A stretch of 64,000 nucleotides of DNA from Isoetes taiwanensis (lineage: Eukaryota > Streptophyta > Lycopodiopsida > Isoetales > Isoetaceae). The notes under the pieces were generated by a model. The model had not been told where the DNA came from. It searched no databases and saw only the letters and a list, made by a program, of their open reading frames with translations. The first letter of the stretch is position 1. Every line of letters begins with the position of its first letter. The position numbers were made by a program, and so were the translations under genes. Shown here in pieces: positions 10,900-22,759 of this stretch. The stretch is taken from assembly GCA_021234155.1 (NCBI GenBank), contig JAJEKV010000017.1:1421467-1485466 (forward strand), written 5' to 3'.

Positions 10900-12700
10900 G
10901 ATAATGGAGAACGATGCAAAGCAGATTGACTTGGCTAAATGAAGGTGATAAATGCACCAAGTTCTTCTTTAAGTCACTAAAGAAAAGAAGAGGTCGCCTA
11001 CTCTATCAACCATTGCACTAGGCTTACGGCTCGACCCTCAAATCCCTGGGGATCTAAAAAGGTACTTACATAATCATTTCCAAGGTTTTTGGGGAACATA
11101 ACTTACCATTCCAAGATACATATGAAGAGCTAGTGATCTCAAAAGTTTCACCTATAATGAGCTCTAGCCAAAAGATATTCTCGAGTCGCCCTCTCTATGG
11201 AGGATCTTGAAAAAGCCACCCTCCTATTGGCTAAGAATAAATGTCCTGGTATGGATGGAATCCCCATCGAATTCTACCAATGCAATTGGGAATGGATTAA
11301 AAATGATATCTTTTCTCATACATGCACTTCTTGCAAGCTGAAAATTTAAATCCAAGATTGAATACAGTCGCATTGCCTTGGTACCCAAGTGTAAGGAGCC
11401 AAGCACAATTAACGATTGAGGCCTATCACACTCCTATCCGCATTTTACAAAATCATAGCCAAGGCTATGGCAGAGAAGATCAAACCAATTTTAGCTTTAA
11501 GGTATCTCACAGCCCAATCGGCTTCTTACCGGTAGGAGTATTCTAGCAATGTGGCAAAGAAATTTTGAAGGGTTGCACCGGGCCGTAAAAACAGACAAAA
11601 AGTAGCCTATCTAAAGCTAGATTTCACCAAGGCATATGACAAAGATTAGGTGGAGTTTTCTCGCATAAAATGATGCTCAAGCCGGGTTGTGGGGATATTT
11701 TTACGTAAGGGGTAATGAAACTATTGAGATCAGCTCGAGCCTCAGTCTTATTTCAAGGTGAATCATCTCCTATATTTGAGATTAAGAGGGGCATCGTGCA
11801 AGGTTGTCCCCCGGCTCCCTTCCTCTTCAATATAGCAGCAGGCTCTCTCACGCTTATTCCCCGCAAGCATCCGCGACCGGTCTCATTCAGGGGACTAGAA
11901 ATGTGGGACGGTTCTCAACAAATCAGAACCAAAGATGCGACGACTCATTTCGCTTATCGAGGCAGAGGAAAACAATATGTCATGTGCAGACAACCACCGG
12001 CCACCTTCTCAATAGCTTCAGTCACCTCATAAATTGGAAAAAATGCTCGCGGTCAAGGGGCCTTTGGATAACGTGCATCCCACATGTTTGGAAAGCTTAC
12101 CATGGAAAATTATCCCCGAGGGTGAACACTCCAGCTTGTTAGGAATCCCAAGGGCATTAACATCACTAGTGCACTAATATGGGATGAAATGCTACTAGGC
12201 CTACATAAACACCTAAATTGGTGGAAGGTAGCAAAGTTATCCCTTGCGGGGAGGATTACCGTGGCAAAACATGTGCTAAGTAACACTTATGTATACATAT
12301 CATCAATTCTACTTGCTCCGAGGGAGAAGGTGCGGAGTTAGAAGGGCTGATTCAAACTTCGTCCGGGGAGGTAATGAAGAAGGTGCAACGATCAAAATTG
12401 CTTGGTGGAAGTGCAAGAGGGACAAAACAGAAGGGGGAATTGGTATGTTTGACATAGTCTTACAGAGCAAAGTATTAATAGCCAAATTTATATGGATGAT
12501 TCTTCAGGATAAGGTGAAGTCTCCAGGTTTGCACCTCATCAACCAAGCTCTATTATATTCTTGTAAGCATAGTAAGCCCTCCGGCCAAGGTCTCGCCCAT
12601 GGTCTCTCTTTTTTTGATCTCAAGCCATGTAAAGAAGCCTCCCCTTCCTCGAAGGGTCTTATTTCGCTTGGAATGCCATAAAGAAACTATTCACGCTTGA
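10900..12700 (+). pseudogene. LINE-A1 reverse transcriptase, heavily decayed
   Basis: Recognisable fragments in order are the fingers motif around K-C-P-G-M-D-G-I-P (about 11235-11270), R-P-I-T-L-L (about 11420), the palm motif with the first catalytic Asp, K-L-D-F-T-K-A-Y-D (11613-11640), the G-C-P-P region (about 11800), and the thumb/connection segment I-A-W-W-K-C with G-G-I-G (about 12395-12445). They lie in different frames with several stops. The Y-x-D-D box is not readable. The same modules are better preserved in LINE-A2. Confidence 0.8.
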
Positions 12701-13082
12701 TATCAGCTAATTTAAAGCAGGGACCTCCCCTCCATGGTGGGTGCCAGTGGAATTGCACAATAAACAAGGCCCATTAGGTATAGTGGCTGATGCGAGGATT
12801 GTGAAGAGATGGAAAAACTGTGGTATACATTCTTGTGCTCAGTGGTATATGGGAGAGCACCGCCGGGTTGGGAAGCATTTCAAGCCCGCTTTGGTTTAAA
12901 AGAGGCGCATAAGATAATTTGGGAATGTGTGGCTTCCGCATCTCCCAAACACAATAAATAGAGGAGATCAAAGTCCATGGGTCGTGACATCCTTCGATCT
13001 GACCCAAACAAGTTTGTGAAGTCATGCTACAAGAGTTTGAAGACTAAGGGACTTCTTCCCAAGATCTCCCAAGTGGGAGCTA

Positions 13083-13547
13083 GTGATCACGGAGGACATC
13101 CTTAAAAACATCCGAGAAACGCTATTGAAATTCCTCCCTCCACGAATCAATGCCTTTCTTTGGCAAGTGATCCACAGGGTCCCAAGGGTCAATCATCTAG
13201 TCTCCAAATGGGACAATAACGTGAGCCCACTTTGCCCTATGTGTGAAGAGGAAGAAGAATCCATAGAACATTGTCTGGTGGAATGTGGGATGCTGCATGA
13301 AGTATGGGCCTGGAGTCTGGATAGGTTCGAATACCCCTTAGGAACCAAAGAATTGCTGCTAGGAATTCTCCCTCCAGAATGGTGTCCCAAGAAGAAGATT
13401 TCTTTTCACATAGCCGTGGCCCGGAACGATCCGGGTCAATATGGAAAAGGAGGAATGCCCGAGTCTTCGCTGAGAATCAGGAGGTATTCATATCATCAAC
13501 TCAGCTACTTCACCTGGTACTTGAAAGACTTAAAAAATTTAGGCTAG
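13083..13547 (+). pseudogene. LINE-A1 ORF2 C-terminus: zf-RVT zinc finger
   Basis: The frame shows the zf-RVT pattern: P-P-R-I-N-A-F-L-W-Q-V near residue 20, then C-P-M-C, and about 11 residues later E-H-C-L-V-E-C, followed by an aromatic V-W. This finger is typical of plant LINE and domesticated reverse-transcriptase-like proteins. After about residue 115 the true frame continues in the overlapping frame 13379-13696. Confidence 0.8.
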
Positions 13548-13696
13548 TTTTTAAATGTGAAGAAGAGGTAAAGGAAGAAATATGGTTCGGGAAAGAGAAT
13601 AGTACAAGCTGGAGCTACATAGCTACCCCCATCTCATATTCGTGGATGGGTGCACCTCTGCCATGTGGCTTTGTATCATTCTCTCTAAGTAAATAA
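13379..13696 (+). pseudogene. LINE-A1 ORF2 extreme C-terminus (shifted frame)
   Basis: The overlapping frame contains S-I-W-K-R-R-N-A-R-V-F, the usual sequence after the zf-RVT finger in plant LINEs, then a helical tail and a stop shortly before the polyadenylation signal. The change of frame relative to 13083-13547 marks an indel near 13400. Confidence 0.65.
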
Positions 13697-13709
13697 AATC
13701 TTTTTTTAT

Positions 13710-13740
<31 letters not shown>
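13692..13740 (+). terminator. LINE-A1 polyadenylation signal and poly(A) tail
   Basis: AATAAA at 13692-13697 is followed by TTTTTTTATCCCTC and a run of about 23 A residues to 13740. This marks the 3' end of the reverse-transcribed RNA. Confidence 0.85.
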
Positions 13741-14207
13741 ACTTGGGGAACATAAACGAAATAAAAATATTGAAGATCTTTCCAAACAATTTAGTATTTG
13801 GTCAGTATTCGTAAGTGAAAAAAGAGGGCTTGGGCCTTCACTAAATTTCGTTGTATTGTAGCCTTGGGCCAGAGCAAATTCCGTTGCTTCTGGCGAAGCC
13901 TACATCACACAAGGGCATTCTAGTATGTCTATCTTGAACACATCTCTGTATCTGAAATAACCCATGTCTACATTTTCAGCAAAATTCAAAATTGCAACAA
14001 TGCATTGGGATAGAACAAACTCTGGTGTCAGATGATGCAAAAATGGACGACTTTAGAACAAAGATTTTCTGCCTGGAGCTGAAGAATTTGTTGGGATTTT
14101 TTTGAATAGAGCCCTTTCTCGATGTATTTACGGGCGGACAGATGGCCAAGAATACCAGGGACAAAAGGAGCAAAAAATCAAGGGGAAAATGGAAGCCATG
14201 TTTGATT
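13741..14207. other. Non-genic stretch
   Basis: No recognisable gene or repeat is seen between the LINE-A1 tail and the AT-rich duplication. Confidence 0.5.
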
Positions 14208-14492
14208 GGGATTGCTAGGTAAAACAGAAAATGCAAAAAAAATTGCTAGAGCACTAGAATTAGAATTAAAAAATAAAAAATAAAAATACAAAATAGAAAA
14301 ATCTACTCGCATTTTATATAGTATGAATTGAATCAAATTTTGTGCATTCGGAATAAATGAATTGGAATTGCTAGGTAGAACAATAAATGAAAGAAGAATT
14401 GCTAGAGCACTAGAATTAGAATAATAATAATAAAAATCTCTACGCGCATTTTATAGAGCATGAGTTGAATTGAATAAAATTTTATTGTTGGG
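14208..14492. repeat. AT-rich tandem duplication
   Basis: Two units of about 160 bp share GAATTGCTAGGTARAAC, AATTGCTAGAGCACTAG and CGCATTTTATA, separated by runs of A and AAT repeats of different length. Confidence 0.75.
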
Positions 14493-14548
14493 AAACACCA
14501 CATAATTTTATGGTCCATACTAGAAAAGGGCCCGGCCTGACAGTCGGG

Positions 14549-14692
14549 CCCTTTTCTTTTGCACCCATTCCTCGGCTCGGCCCCTCCGGGGCCTCACCTC
14601 GGTTTGGGCCCACCCATGTGGCCTTTTCTTTTGCACCCTTCCTCGGCTCGGCCCCTCCGGGGCCTCGCTTCTGTTTGGGTCCTCCCATTAAA
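14549..14692. repeat. GC-rich 72-bp tandem pair
   Basis: Two adjacent copies begin CCTTTTCTTTTGCACCC and contain CTCGGCTCGGCCCCTCC. The 100-114-codon open frames on both strands come from this repeat and are not supported as genes. Confidence 0.85.
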
Positions 14693-14699
14693 AGCTGAC

Positions 14700-15409
14700 T
14701 CACCCTCACTACAGCGACTACCAATTTCAAACTATCACCCATTGGGAGCTTACCCACACCTACTACTACTTTTAAAGTATCACCCGTTAGGAGCTTACTA
14801 CATCTACTATGAATTCCAAAGTACAACCCCTATATATTCAAGAAACTTCCCATGTTACTAAGCATCCATTGCTCAACCACCCATGAGGAGCATACTTACA
14901 CATACAACCATGAGGACCCATACCACATCTACACCCATGAGGACTTTTACCACGTCTATTACTTGGCACCCGTGCAAGAGGAGTTTACTCACGCCTATTA
15001 CTAATTGTAAAGTATTATCCATGAAGAGCCTACTTATACCTATACCATGCTACTAATTCCAATTACAACCTCTATATGTTTAAGAAACTTCCCATGTTAC
15101 TCAACATCCATTGCTCAACCATCCATAAGGAGCTCACTCATGCCTATTATTAATTCCAAAATATCAGGCATAAGGAGCATACTCACACATCCATGAGGAC
15201 CCATACGACATCTACACCTATGAGGACCTTTACCACATCTATTTCTTGGCACCCATGTATAAGGAGCTTGCTCACACCTATTACTGTACACATGCCCTAC
15301 TAAAGTATCACCGATGAGGATGTTACTCACACTTACTATCATGGGTAGCATATTCACACATACGCACATGGGGACCCATACCGCACCCATGAGACCACAT
15401 CTACTACAT
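14700..15409. repeat. Diverged tandem repeats built from TATCACCCATGAGGAGC-type units
   Basis: A ~240-bp block starting near 14817 (ACTTCCCATGTTACT, then CATCCATTGCTCAACCA) recurs near 15060. Each block contains several shorter diverged units of the form CCCATGAGGAGCWTACTCACAC. This is a two-level, decayed satellite with no coding potential. Confidence 0.7.
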
Positions 15410-16870
15410 TCATTGTTTCTAGACTGAGGTGCTTGCCTATGCGCATCTGAAACATTCCAGAACATTCTACCATTCTACTTTAAGCATTTTCAAAGTCTCA
15501 AAAACTTTCTATTTTTACACGGAGATGCTTGCCCAGAGGCATCTAAAACATTCTAGAACATTCTATTTTGAGCTTTTGTAAAGTTTTAGAAAACTTTCTA
15601 TTTTTAGATTAAGGTACTTAACCATGAGCTATTTTTGAACAGAGGTGCTTACCCATGAGCATCCGAAAGATTCTAGAACATTCTATTGTGAGTGTTTGCA
15701 TACATTTCAAAAAACTTACTATTTTTACACTGACGTGCTTACCCATGAGCATCTGGAACATTCCAGAATATTCTACTTTGAACATTTGCAAAGTTTCAAA
15801 AATCTTTCTATTTTTAGACTGAGGTACTTACCCATGAGCATCTGGAACATTCTAGAACGTTCTATTTTGAGTGTTTGCAAAGTTTCCAAAAACTTGCTAT
15901 TTTTAGAATGAGATGCTTGCCCATGAGCATCTGGAACATTCTAGAACATTCTAGAAGATTCTATTTTGAGTGTTTGCAAAGCTGCAAAAAACTTTCTATC
16001 TTTAGACTGAGGTGCTTGCCCAAGAGCACCTGGAACATTCTAGAACATTCTATTATGAGTTCTTGCAAACTTTTAGAAAACTTTCTATTTTTAGACGATG
16101 GTACTCTCTATTTTTAGACTGAGGTACTTATCTGTGAGCATTTGAAACATTCCAGAACATTCTATTTTGAGCATTTGCAAAGTTTCAAAAAACAACTATT
16201 TTTAGACATTCTAGGAGACTCTAGGACATTCCAGCACATTCTAGAAGATTCCATAGCTATCTAGAACATCCTAGAGCACTTTCTATTTTTAGACTATGGA
16301 ACTTTCTATTTTTAGACTGAGGTGCTTACACGTGAGCATCTGGAATCTTCCAGAACATTCTATTTTGAGCATTTTCAAAGTTTCACAAGACTTTTTATTT
16401 TTAGATATTCTAGAAGACTCTAGAACGTTCCAGGCCATTCTAGAAGGTTCTAGAAGATTGCATTTTGAGCATGAGCAATGTTTCAAAAAACTTTCTATTT
16501 TTAAACATTCTAGAAGACTCTAGGACATTCCAGGACATTGTAGAAGTTTCTAGAAGATTCCAGTGCTATCTAGAACATCCTAGAGCATCCTTGAATTGTT
16601 TGTAAAGTTCCACAAAACTTTCTATTTTTAGACTGAGATGCTTGCCCAGGAGCACCTGGAACATTCTAGAACATTCTATTATGAGCATGCTTATCCGTGA
16701 GCATCTGAAACATTCCAGAACATTCTATTTTGAGCATTTGCAAAGTTTCAAAAAACATTCTATTTTACACATTCTAGAAGGTTCTAGAATATTCTAGAAG
16801 ATTCTAGGACATTCTAGAAGATTCTAGAGCCATCTAGAACATTCTAGAACATCCTAAAGCATCCTTGAAT
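15410..16870. repeat. Satellite-like array rich in perfect heat-shock-element sequence
   Basis: Units of about 90-96 bp start near GACTGAGGTGCTT and contain CATCTGGAACATTCTAGAAC, CATTTGCAAAGTTTC and CTTTCTATTTTTA. Clear unit starts are near 15422, 15518, 15728, 15818, 15905, 16004, 16118, 16315 and 16631. Within and between units, GAAnnTTCnn modules have expanded. The densest part, 16771-16860, is nine consecutive 10-bp blocks of the type ATTCTAGAAG. This matches the heat-shock-factor consensus (alternating GAA and TTC every 5 bp). Whether heat-shock factor binds is not known. Confidence 0.85.
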
Positions 16871-16919
16871 TATATGGCTCTCACCCTTAACTATACGTGA
16901 ACTTCCAATTTTTTCAAGA

Positions 16920-17060
16920 AACCAATGCTTGGCCTAGTGGTAAGGATGGGGGTTTTGGGGGGGCAAGGTCTAGGGTTCGAATCCCCCAGGACTAAAAAGT
17001 TTTAAAGTGGGTGGGGGAAATAAGGATGGCCGAGATCACGCCACGTGGCATTTCCTTAAT
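16920..17060 (+). mobile_element. tRNA-derived SINE head, family S2 (copy a)
   Basis: The box-A-like GCTTGGCCTAGTGGTAAGGA and box-B-like GGGTTCGAATCCCCC are spaced as in a tRNA gene, with a G-rich insert where the anticodon arm would be. A second copy lies at 52583-52680. Both copies follow a TTCTAGAA array. Confidence 0.6.
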
Positions 17061-17120
17061 CGTCGATGGGGGCGGGCTTATTCACATACATACTCACTCG
17101 GACGCTATTTCTTTATTATA

Positions 17121-17234
17121 AGGAAGGAGATGCTGCTGTGAGAAGACGCCGATAACGAGCCACAAGAAGGACGAGCACATATATAGCTGCTCGTCCCATC
17201 CCAGAATAACGATCCGAGGGCTTGGATCGATGCT
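17121..17234 (-). mobile_element. X element head fragment (minus strand)
   Basis: The reverse complement aligns closely with the first ~110 bp of X2 (36702-36815): GCATCGAT, a stem-loop ending CGGATCG, TATTCTGGGATGGGACGAGC, AGCTATATATG, then TTATCGGCGTCTTCTCACAGCAGC. Its 5' end coincides with the border inferred for X2 from direct repeats, which supports that border independently. The rest of the element is missing. Confidence 0.75.
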
Positions 17235-17398
17235 ATTAGATAAGAGAGATGAGGTGAGAGACATCAAATAAATTTATGGTCCACGGAGAGAGATGGTAAG
17301 AGGTCAGGAGAGGAATGAAGGAAGGAGTAGCAAAAGGGAGTGACAGAGGGGGGGCAATAAAGAAGGGAAAAGAGGGGGTAGATAACGCCCTGGTCCAA

Positions 17399-20300
17399 GA
17401 GTGTTACATCTCCAATAAAACACTAGCCGCCAGCAGCTCCAGTAAAACACGAGCTGCTGAAGGAGGCAAGTGTTTTACAGGAGCTGTGGGGCAGGGTGTT
17501 GTCTTCTTTAACACCCCATCCCGAAACTTCTGGACCATCCGATCACCATCAGTCGTCCATTTGATAAACTCTTAAGCATTTTATGAAGAGCAGTGTGTTA
17601 TGGCTCCAGTAAAACACTGATTAAGATAGATCTCAGCCGTTGGATCAATATAGACTTGAGAGGGCATGCAGATTTTCCTGCTGCCTTTCAACGGCGACTA
17701 GCCCAGCACTGCGACTCTGGCCGGAGTTTCCATTCACATGAAATCATGGACTAAAGTTAGGCATACATTAGTATTCTTCATAACCACATCTCGTTTTAGC
17801 ACAAATCACTCACACAGCAAAAATCACCCACATAGCCAAAGCTGCATGTAACGATCAGCACGAGCTGCTATTCAAGTTATGGTTTTGTAGTAACGGGGCA
17901 ACGGAAGTCCAGCGCTGCAAAAAAAAGCTTGCATGTGAATCCGCTACATAAGTAGGGTGTAAAACAAAAGTTAGACAACGACAGCGGCAGGGACTTTAAG
18001 ATTCTTAAAAGGACCTCTTCTTCATTTGCCGCTGCTAAATCATTTTTCTCCTCTCTCCCGTGTCCGATCTTCCATGTCACCCATCCAATTCATTGGCTCC
18101 AATAGCCTCTCACTCTCATTTTCTGACAATAAATTAGCCTTTTGCTAGCGTGAAAATTTTATAGTGGACAAGAAACCTCTTTTTCAAGTGGCGGCGCGGG
18201 CCACCATCTTCATTGTCCCCATTCTGGATTTAACGAATTGGTGGAAATTGCTCTTTGGCTTTCAGTTCCTCTGCAATATGATGCTCGAGAAATATAAAAT
18301 TCTCATAATTTGTCTTTCCTTTTCATCCTCACGAATGCCCCCAACTGACAAAAAGAACTCCCCAACATGTAAGTGTCCACCTAGTGCCTTTTGCACTTAA
18401 GTTGTTTCACCTTTTATTCCTTCCCACCCTCATTCATCATTACTTCCATGTATGAAAGTATTCCCCTCTGACTCGGTGCTCTACATGCTTGAGAGTGTTA
18501 TAGCTCCAATAAAACAAGAGTTATCAGAGGTGGCGAGTATCTTACAGAAGCTGTAACACTCAAGGGCCAAGGTGTTATCTTCCTTAACACCCTGCCTCGA
18601 GAGTTTTGGGCCATTCGATCACCATCAAGATTGATTTGGATCGTCCATTTGATAAAATTTTAGAGTTTTATGAAGTAGCATTGATGTGGCTCCAGTAAAT
18701 CATTAGCCAAGATTGATCTCAGCCGTTGGATCCGTATAAGCTTGAGGGGCTGGATGTTAAGAGCAATTTAATGGCAGATTCACATGCGAATTTTCCCGCT
18801 GCTTTTCAACAACAACTAGCATAGTGCGGCAGCGCCAGCTGAAGTTTTCAGTACTAAAGTTCGGCATGCGGTAGTATTCTTCATAAGCGCTTCTTATTCT
18901 ATCACAAGTCACCCATGCCACAAAAATCACCCACACAGCCAAAGCTACGTGCAACCATCAGTATGAGCTACTATTCAAGTTATGGTTTTGCAGCAATGGG
19001 GTCGCCAAAGTCCAGCGCAGCCAAGAAAAAAAAAAGAAGGGGGGGGGTTGCATATGAATCCGCCACATATAACTAGGGAGTAAAACCAATGCCAGACAGT
19101 GACATCGACAGCGAAGGGGACCTTAAGGTCCTTAAAGGACCTCTTCTTCCATTATCGCCGCTAAATCATTTTCTCCCTCTCCGTCGTCCAGTCTTCCACA
19201 TCACCCATCCGATCCATCGGCTCTGATCGTTTCCTGCTCTCGTTTTTCCGACAACAAATTAGCCTTTTGCTAGCGCATGTGGACAAGAAACCGCTTTTTC
19301 AGGTGGCAGCATGGGCCACCAACTTTGTTGTCCCCATCCCAGATTTATGAGTAGGTAGAAATTGCTCTTTGGCTTTCAGTTTCTCTATAATTTGATGCTC
19401 GACAAATATAAATTTTCCATAATTGGCCTTTCCTTTTCGTCCTCACAAACGGCCAAAGAACTCCCCATCATGTAAGTGTCCCCCTAGTGCCTTTTGCATT
19501 TAAATTGCCCCACCTTTTATTCCATCCCTATGTAACTTCTCTATGCACCCGCATTCACCATCTTTTCCATGTACCAAAGTACCCCCTCCGACTTGATGCT
19601 CTACATGCCCAAGAGTGTTACAGCTCTACCTCTAGTAAAGCACGAGCCGTTGAAGGTGGCGAGTGTATCATAGGAGCTGTAACACTCGAGGGCCAGGGTG
19701 TTACCTTCCTTAGCACCCCGCATTGAGAGTTTTGGGTCGTCTGATCACCATCAGGATTCATCTGGATCATTCATTTGATAAAATCTTAGTGTTTGATGAA
19801 GGAGCAGGGTGTTTATAGCTCCATTAAGCACTAGCCAATATTGGTCTGAGGTGTTGCATCACTATAAACTTGAGGGGCTGTGTGTTAAAGGCGATTTAAT
19901 GGCAGATTCATATGCAAATTTTTCCGTTGTTTCTCAACAACGACTAACCCAGCACTGGTTTTTGGTTGGAGTTTCCATTCACATGAAATCATGGACTAAA
20001 GTTAGGCATATGATAGTATTCTTCATAAGTGCTTCTTATTTTTAAATGATCCATGCAGCGAAAATCACCCATACATGCATGCAACTATCAGTAGAAGTTG
20101 CTATTTAAGCTGTGATTTTGCATCAATGGACAGTCAAAGTCTAGCACTGCAAAAATGCTTGCATATGAATCCGTCAAATATAACTAGGGAGTAAAACAAA
20201 AGCCAAACAATGACATCGACATCGTCCTTAAGATTCTTAAAGGACCTCTTCTTCCATTGTCACCGCTCATTTTTTTCCTCTCTCCTGCGTCCAATCTTTC

Positions 20301-20640
20301 ATGTTAACCGTTCGATCCACTGGCCCAGATCTCCTCTCGCCCTCGCTTTTTCGACAACAAATTAGCCTTTTTGCTAGCGCAAAAAATTTGTGGTGGACAA
20401 AAACCCTCTTTTTCAGATGGCGGCGTGGGCCATCACCTCCATTGTCTTCATCTCAGATTTAACAAGTAGGTAAAAATTGCTCTCTAGCTTTCAGTTCCTC
20501 TCCAATATGATGTGCGACAAATATAATATGTCCATAACTGGCCCTTCCTTTTCGTTCTCGTAAGTGCCCCCAATTTGCAAAAATAACTTCCAACATGTAA
20601 GTGTCCCCCTAGTGCCTTTTGCATTTAAATTGCCCCACCT
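17399..20640. repeat. Three 1.1-kb tandem repeat units, each headed by a palindrome
   Basis: Units start near 17399, 18492 and 19613 (spacing about 1093 and 1121 bp), and the last ends near 20640. Shared landmarks in order are GAGTGTTACAGCTCC with its inverted partner GGAGCTGTAACACTC; a small GGTGTT...AACACC hairpin; CAGCCGTTGGATC; ACTAAAGTTAGGCAT; GGACCTCTTCTTCC; and AATTAGCCTTTTGCTAGC. No unit keeps a long ORF. The repeat may be a satellite or a tandemly arrayed foldback element. I do not recognise it. Confidence 0.85.
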
Positions 20641-21544
20641 AAAATTTCACAACCTCTTCCATGCCCCACCCCCCCCGCCCCCCCCCAATAAAAAAAAAAA
20701 AAAAAAAAAACACCCACGCAGTTAGATAGATGAACCGTCCTCTATCTCTTTTGTCTCCCTTGACATTCTCCATGTTACCACTACACCACACACTATTGTT
20801 GTTTATTACCTTCTTGTGTACTCCATTGATATTCTCCATGTTGCCCACTACACACACTTTATCCCAGCTCTTGTTGTTTACTATATGCTTTTGTGAAGAC
20901 TGCAACCCTACCTCAACCTCAAAGCTTTTGTCTCTTAAGGTTCTAGGCGAATCTAGGCCATTGTCGTATACTTCCTCTCCTAGTAAGTAATATAAAAAAG
21001 CTTGACTTTTATGTTGAATGCGTTGGTCAATCTCAATAAATTAGTTTTATTAGTTGTCCTATTTGGGAAAATGGGCAAAGGTGAGCATATTGAGAATTTT
21101 ATTAACCATTGGAAAGTGAGGAGTCCAACCAACACGTGCTCTTTGGTGTGATTGTCATGGGCCCAAGTTAGATCCTCTAGACGATATGTGTAGCCCCACA
21201 AATCAAGAAAAAGATATAGTATTCATGTAATGAATTGTTTACCTTTTCTGATGTTATAACATGGTAATGTGGTAATGTATGCGCACAATGTATGGCTACA
21301 CTTTTCAATGTTTATTAAATTGTGAGATAAGCTATATATGAGCATTTCCTTTCAGTATCTAGTACCTGCACATGTAGTACAAAAGTTATCAAATGCGATG
21401 TGCGCATTGTATGTGAGCATCTTCTCACAATATACTCAGTGTCTATACTCAGTGTCGTTAGATGGTAATATATGGTGTATAATATTGCCTACCATTTTCA
21501 ATGTTACTGGATTGTGATGTTATTGTCTATGAGCATCTTATTTC
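20641..21544. other. Non-genic stretch with poly(C)/poly(A) and a ~67-bp duplication
   Basis: A C-run followed by an A-run fills 20667-20711. Next to it are two diverged copies of a TTGATATTCTCCATGTTGCC unit (about 20759-20890). I see nothing else. Confidence 0.5.
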
Positions 21545-21575
21545 ACTACAGCTTCCAACATAAAGAGCCCGCAAT

Positions 21576-22043
21576 TTGGATACCTCGTCCCCATCAGAGC
21601 AGGTATCACAGGCTGAGGCAATCAGGGTTGTACAGGAACAGGCCGGTTCCCTCCAGGCTAAGCTGGCAAGCTTGGAGGCATCACGGGACCATCTGCCAGG
21701 GGCTGCGCTCAAGAAGCAGCTTCTCCAACAGAAGGAGCGAATTTCCCTTGTGGAAGTTCGGCTTGGGGATTATGATTGCAGGGGAGCCCAAAATGCTAAT
21801 GACCAGATAAGAGGGGAGATACAAGCAACAACGCAGCTAGTCACGGAGATGGGGCACCGCTTGGATAAGGTCCACCAGCAGTGGATGGAAGACATGGCGC
21901 AAGCACGGGCTGACATGAAGGGGTTGCTGCAGCAGATTGTACAAGTCACAAGCATGGCTGGTCGGATAGATGCTAAGGAAAAGGATGTGGAAGCGGTCTT
22001 GGGCGTGCTCCAATTCCTTGATGAAGCAAAGGCGCATGCATGA
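21576..22043 (+). pseudogene. LINE-B1 ORF1, coiled-coil part
   Basis: An open frame of about 155 codons is rich in Gln, Glu, Ala and Leu with heptad-like spacing (A-x-L-x-x-L-E-A-S and later Q-L-V-T-E-M-G). This is as expected for the trimerising coiled coil of L1-type ORF1 proteins. It has no ATG at its start, so the N-terminus is missing or altered. A stop separates it from the RRM-like part. Confidence 0.6.
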
Positions 22044-22098
22044 GAGATGTCGAAGATGCTTACATATAGAGAACCATATGGCCCACTTACGCTAAGAG

Positions 22099-22600
22099 AT
22101 GCGGGACCTCAGAATGGAGGTGCAACGAGTCCGAGTGCACCACAAATCATCCGCACCAAAGACCCCTATACCGCAGGCCGAGGTGGCTCAGGGAATCAGA
22201 CGGGTACTTCGTGAGGAGCAAGACATCCAGGCACGCCGCCTCAACCTTATTGTGCGGGGATTGCCGGAGGAGCAAGGCGAGGATTTGCCAGGGTCGGAGG
22301 ACCGAGCATGAGACCTCGGCTAGTTAAGTTTGCGTCTTTGGATTGGGAGGCAAAATCTTTGTTGTTGCACCGCACCAGTCGCTTGAAAGGTACGCCCATA
22401 TACCCGATCTCGATCTCACGCCACGGCAACAACGGGAAAGAAGCCAAGAGTTGGTCAAGATAAGAGAGATTCGGCTGCCGGAGGGGTCAGCCGGGTTTGG
22501 TTAATGGCAAGATGAAGGTATATGTGCCTCCTCGCCGACAGATTCTGCGAGGCGGCATTCCCACCAACAACAACAAATGCTCGCCGGGCAGAGCGGTCCA
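22099..22600 (+). pseudogene. LINE-B1 ORF1, RRM-like part, broken
   Basis: The 70-codon frame 22099-22311 ends with R-R-L-N-L-I-V-R-G-L-P-E-E, the characteristic first strand of the L1 ORF1 RRM. Further fragments follow in other frames to about 22600. LINE-B3 carries the same domain without internal stops (58719-59366). Confidence 0.6.
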
Positions 22601-22759
22601 GGAACATCAGGCCAGACAGGCCAGGGAGTGGGCGGATTGAGGCCTTCCACAAACTACAAAGACATCCATCGTGGTCCCATCGCCAGGCCGCCCGAAAGTT
22701 ATTCCAACCACGCCAGCGTCCCCGGCGGGCACTCGAGATGGGTCCACACCCTTGCAATC

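Larger units (their letters stand above)
7290..13740 (+). mobile_element. LINE-A1: near full-length non-LTR retrotransposon, inactive
   Basis: The order is a GC-rich leader, a decayed ORF1, ORF2 with endonuclease, reverse transcriptase and zf-RVT finger, a 3' UTR with AATAAA, and a poly(A) run. This is the layout of plant L1-type LINEs. Frameshifts and stops interrupt ORF1 and the reverse transcriptase, so the copy cannot move by itself. The 5' border is estimated from the start of the GC-rich leader. I did not find a convincing target-site duplication. Relatives in the window are 5045-5352, 28735-29260 (distant) and 32450-34610. Confidence 0.85.

Noticed and set aside
15410-16870. Array considered as CRISPR or minisatellite with unique spacers
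   Set aside because: There are no constant repeats with unique spacers. The period varies and the unit itself contains expanded GAAnnTTC words.
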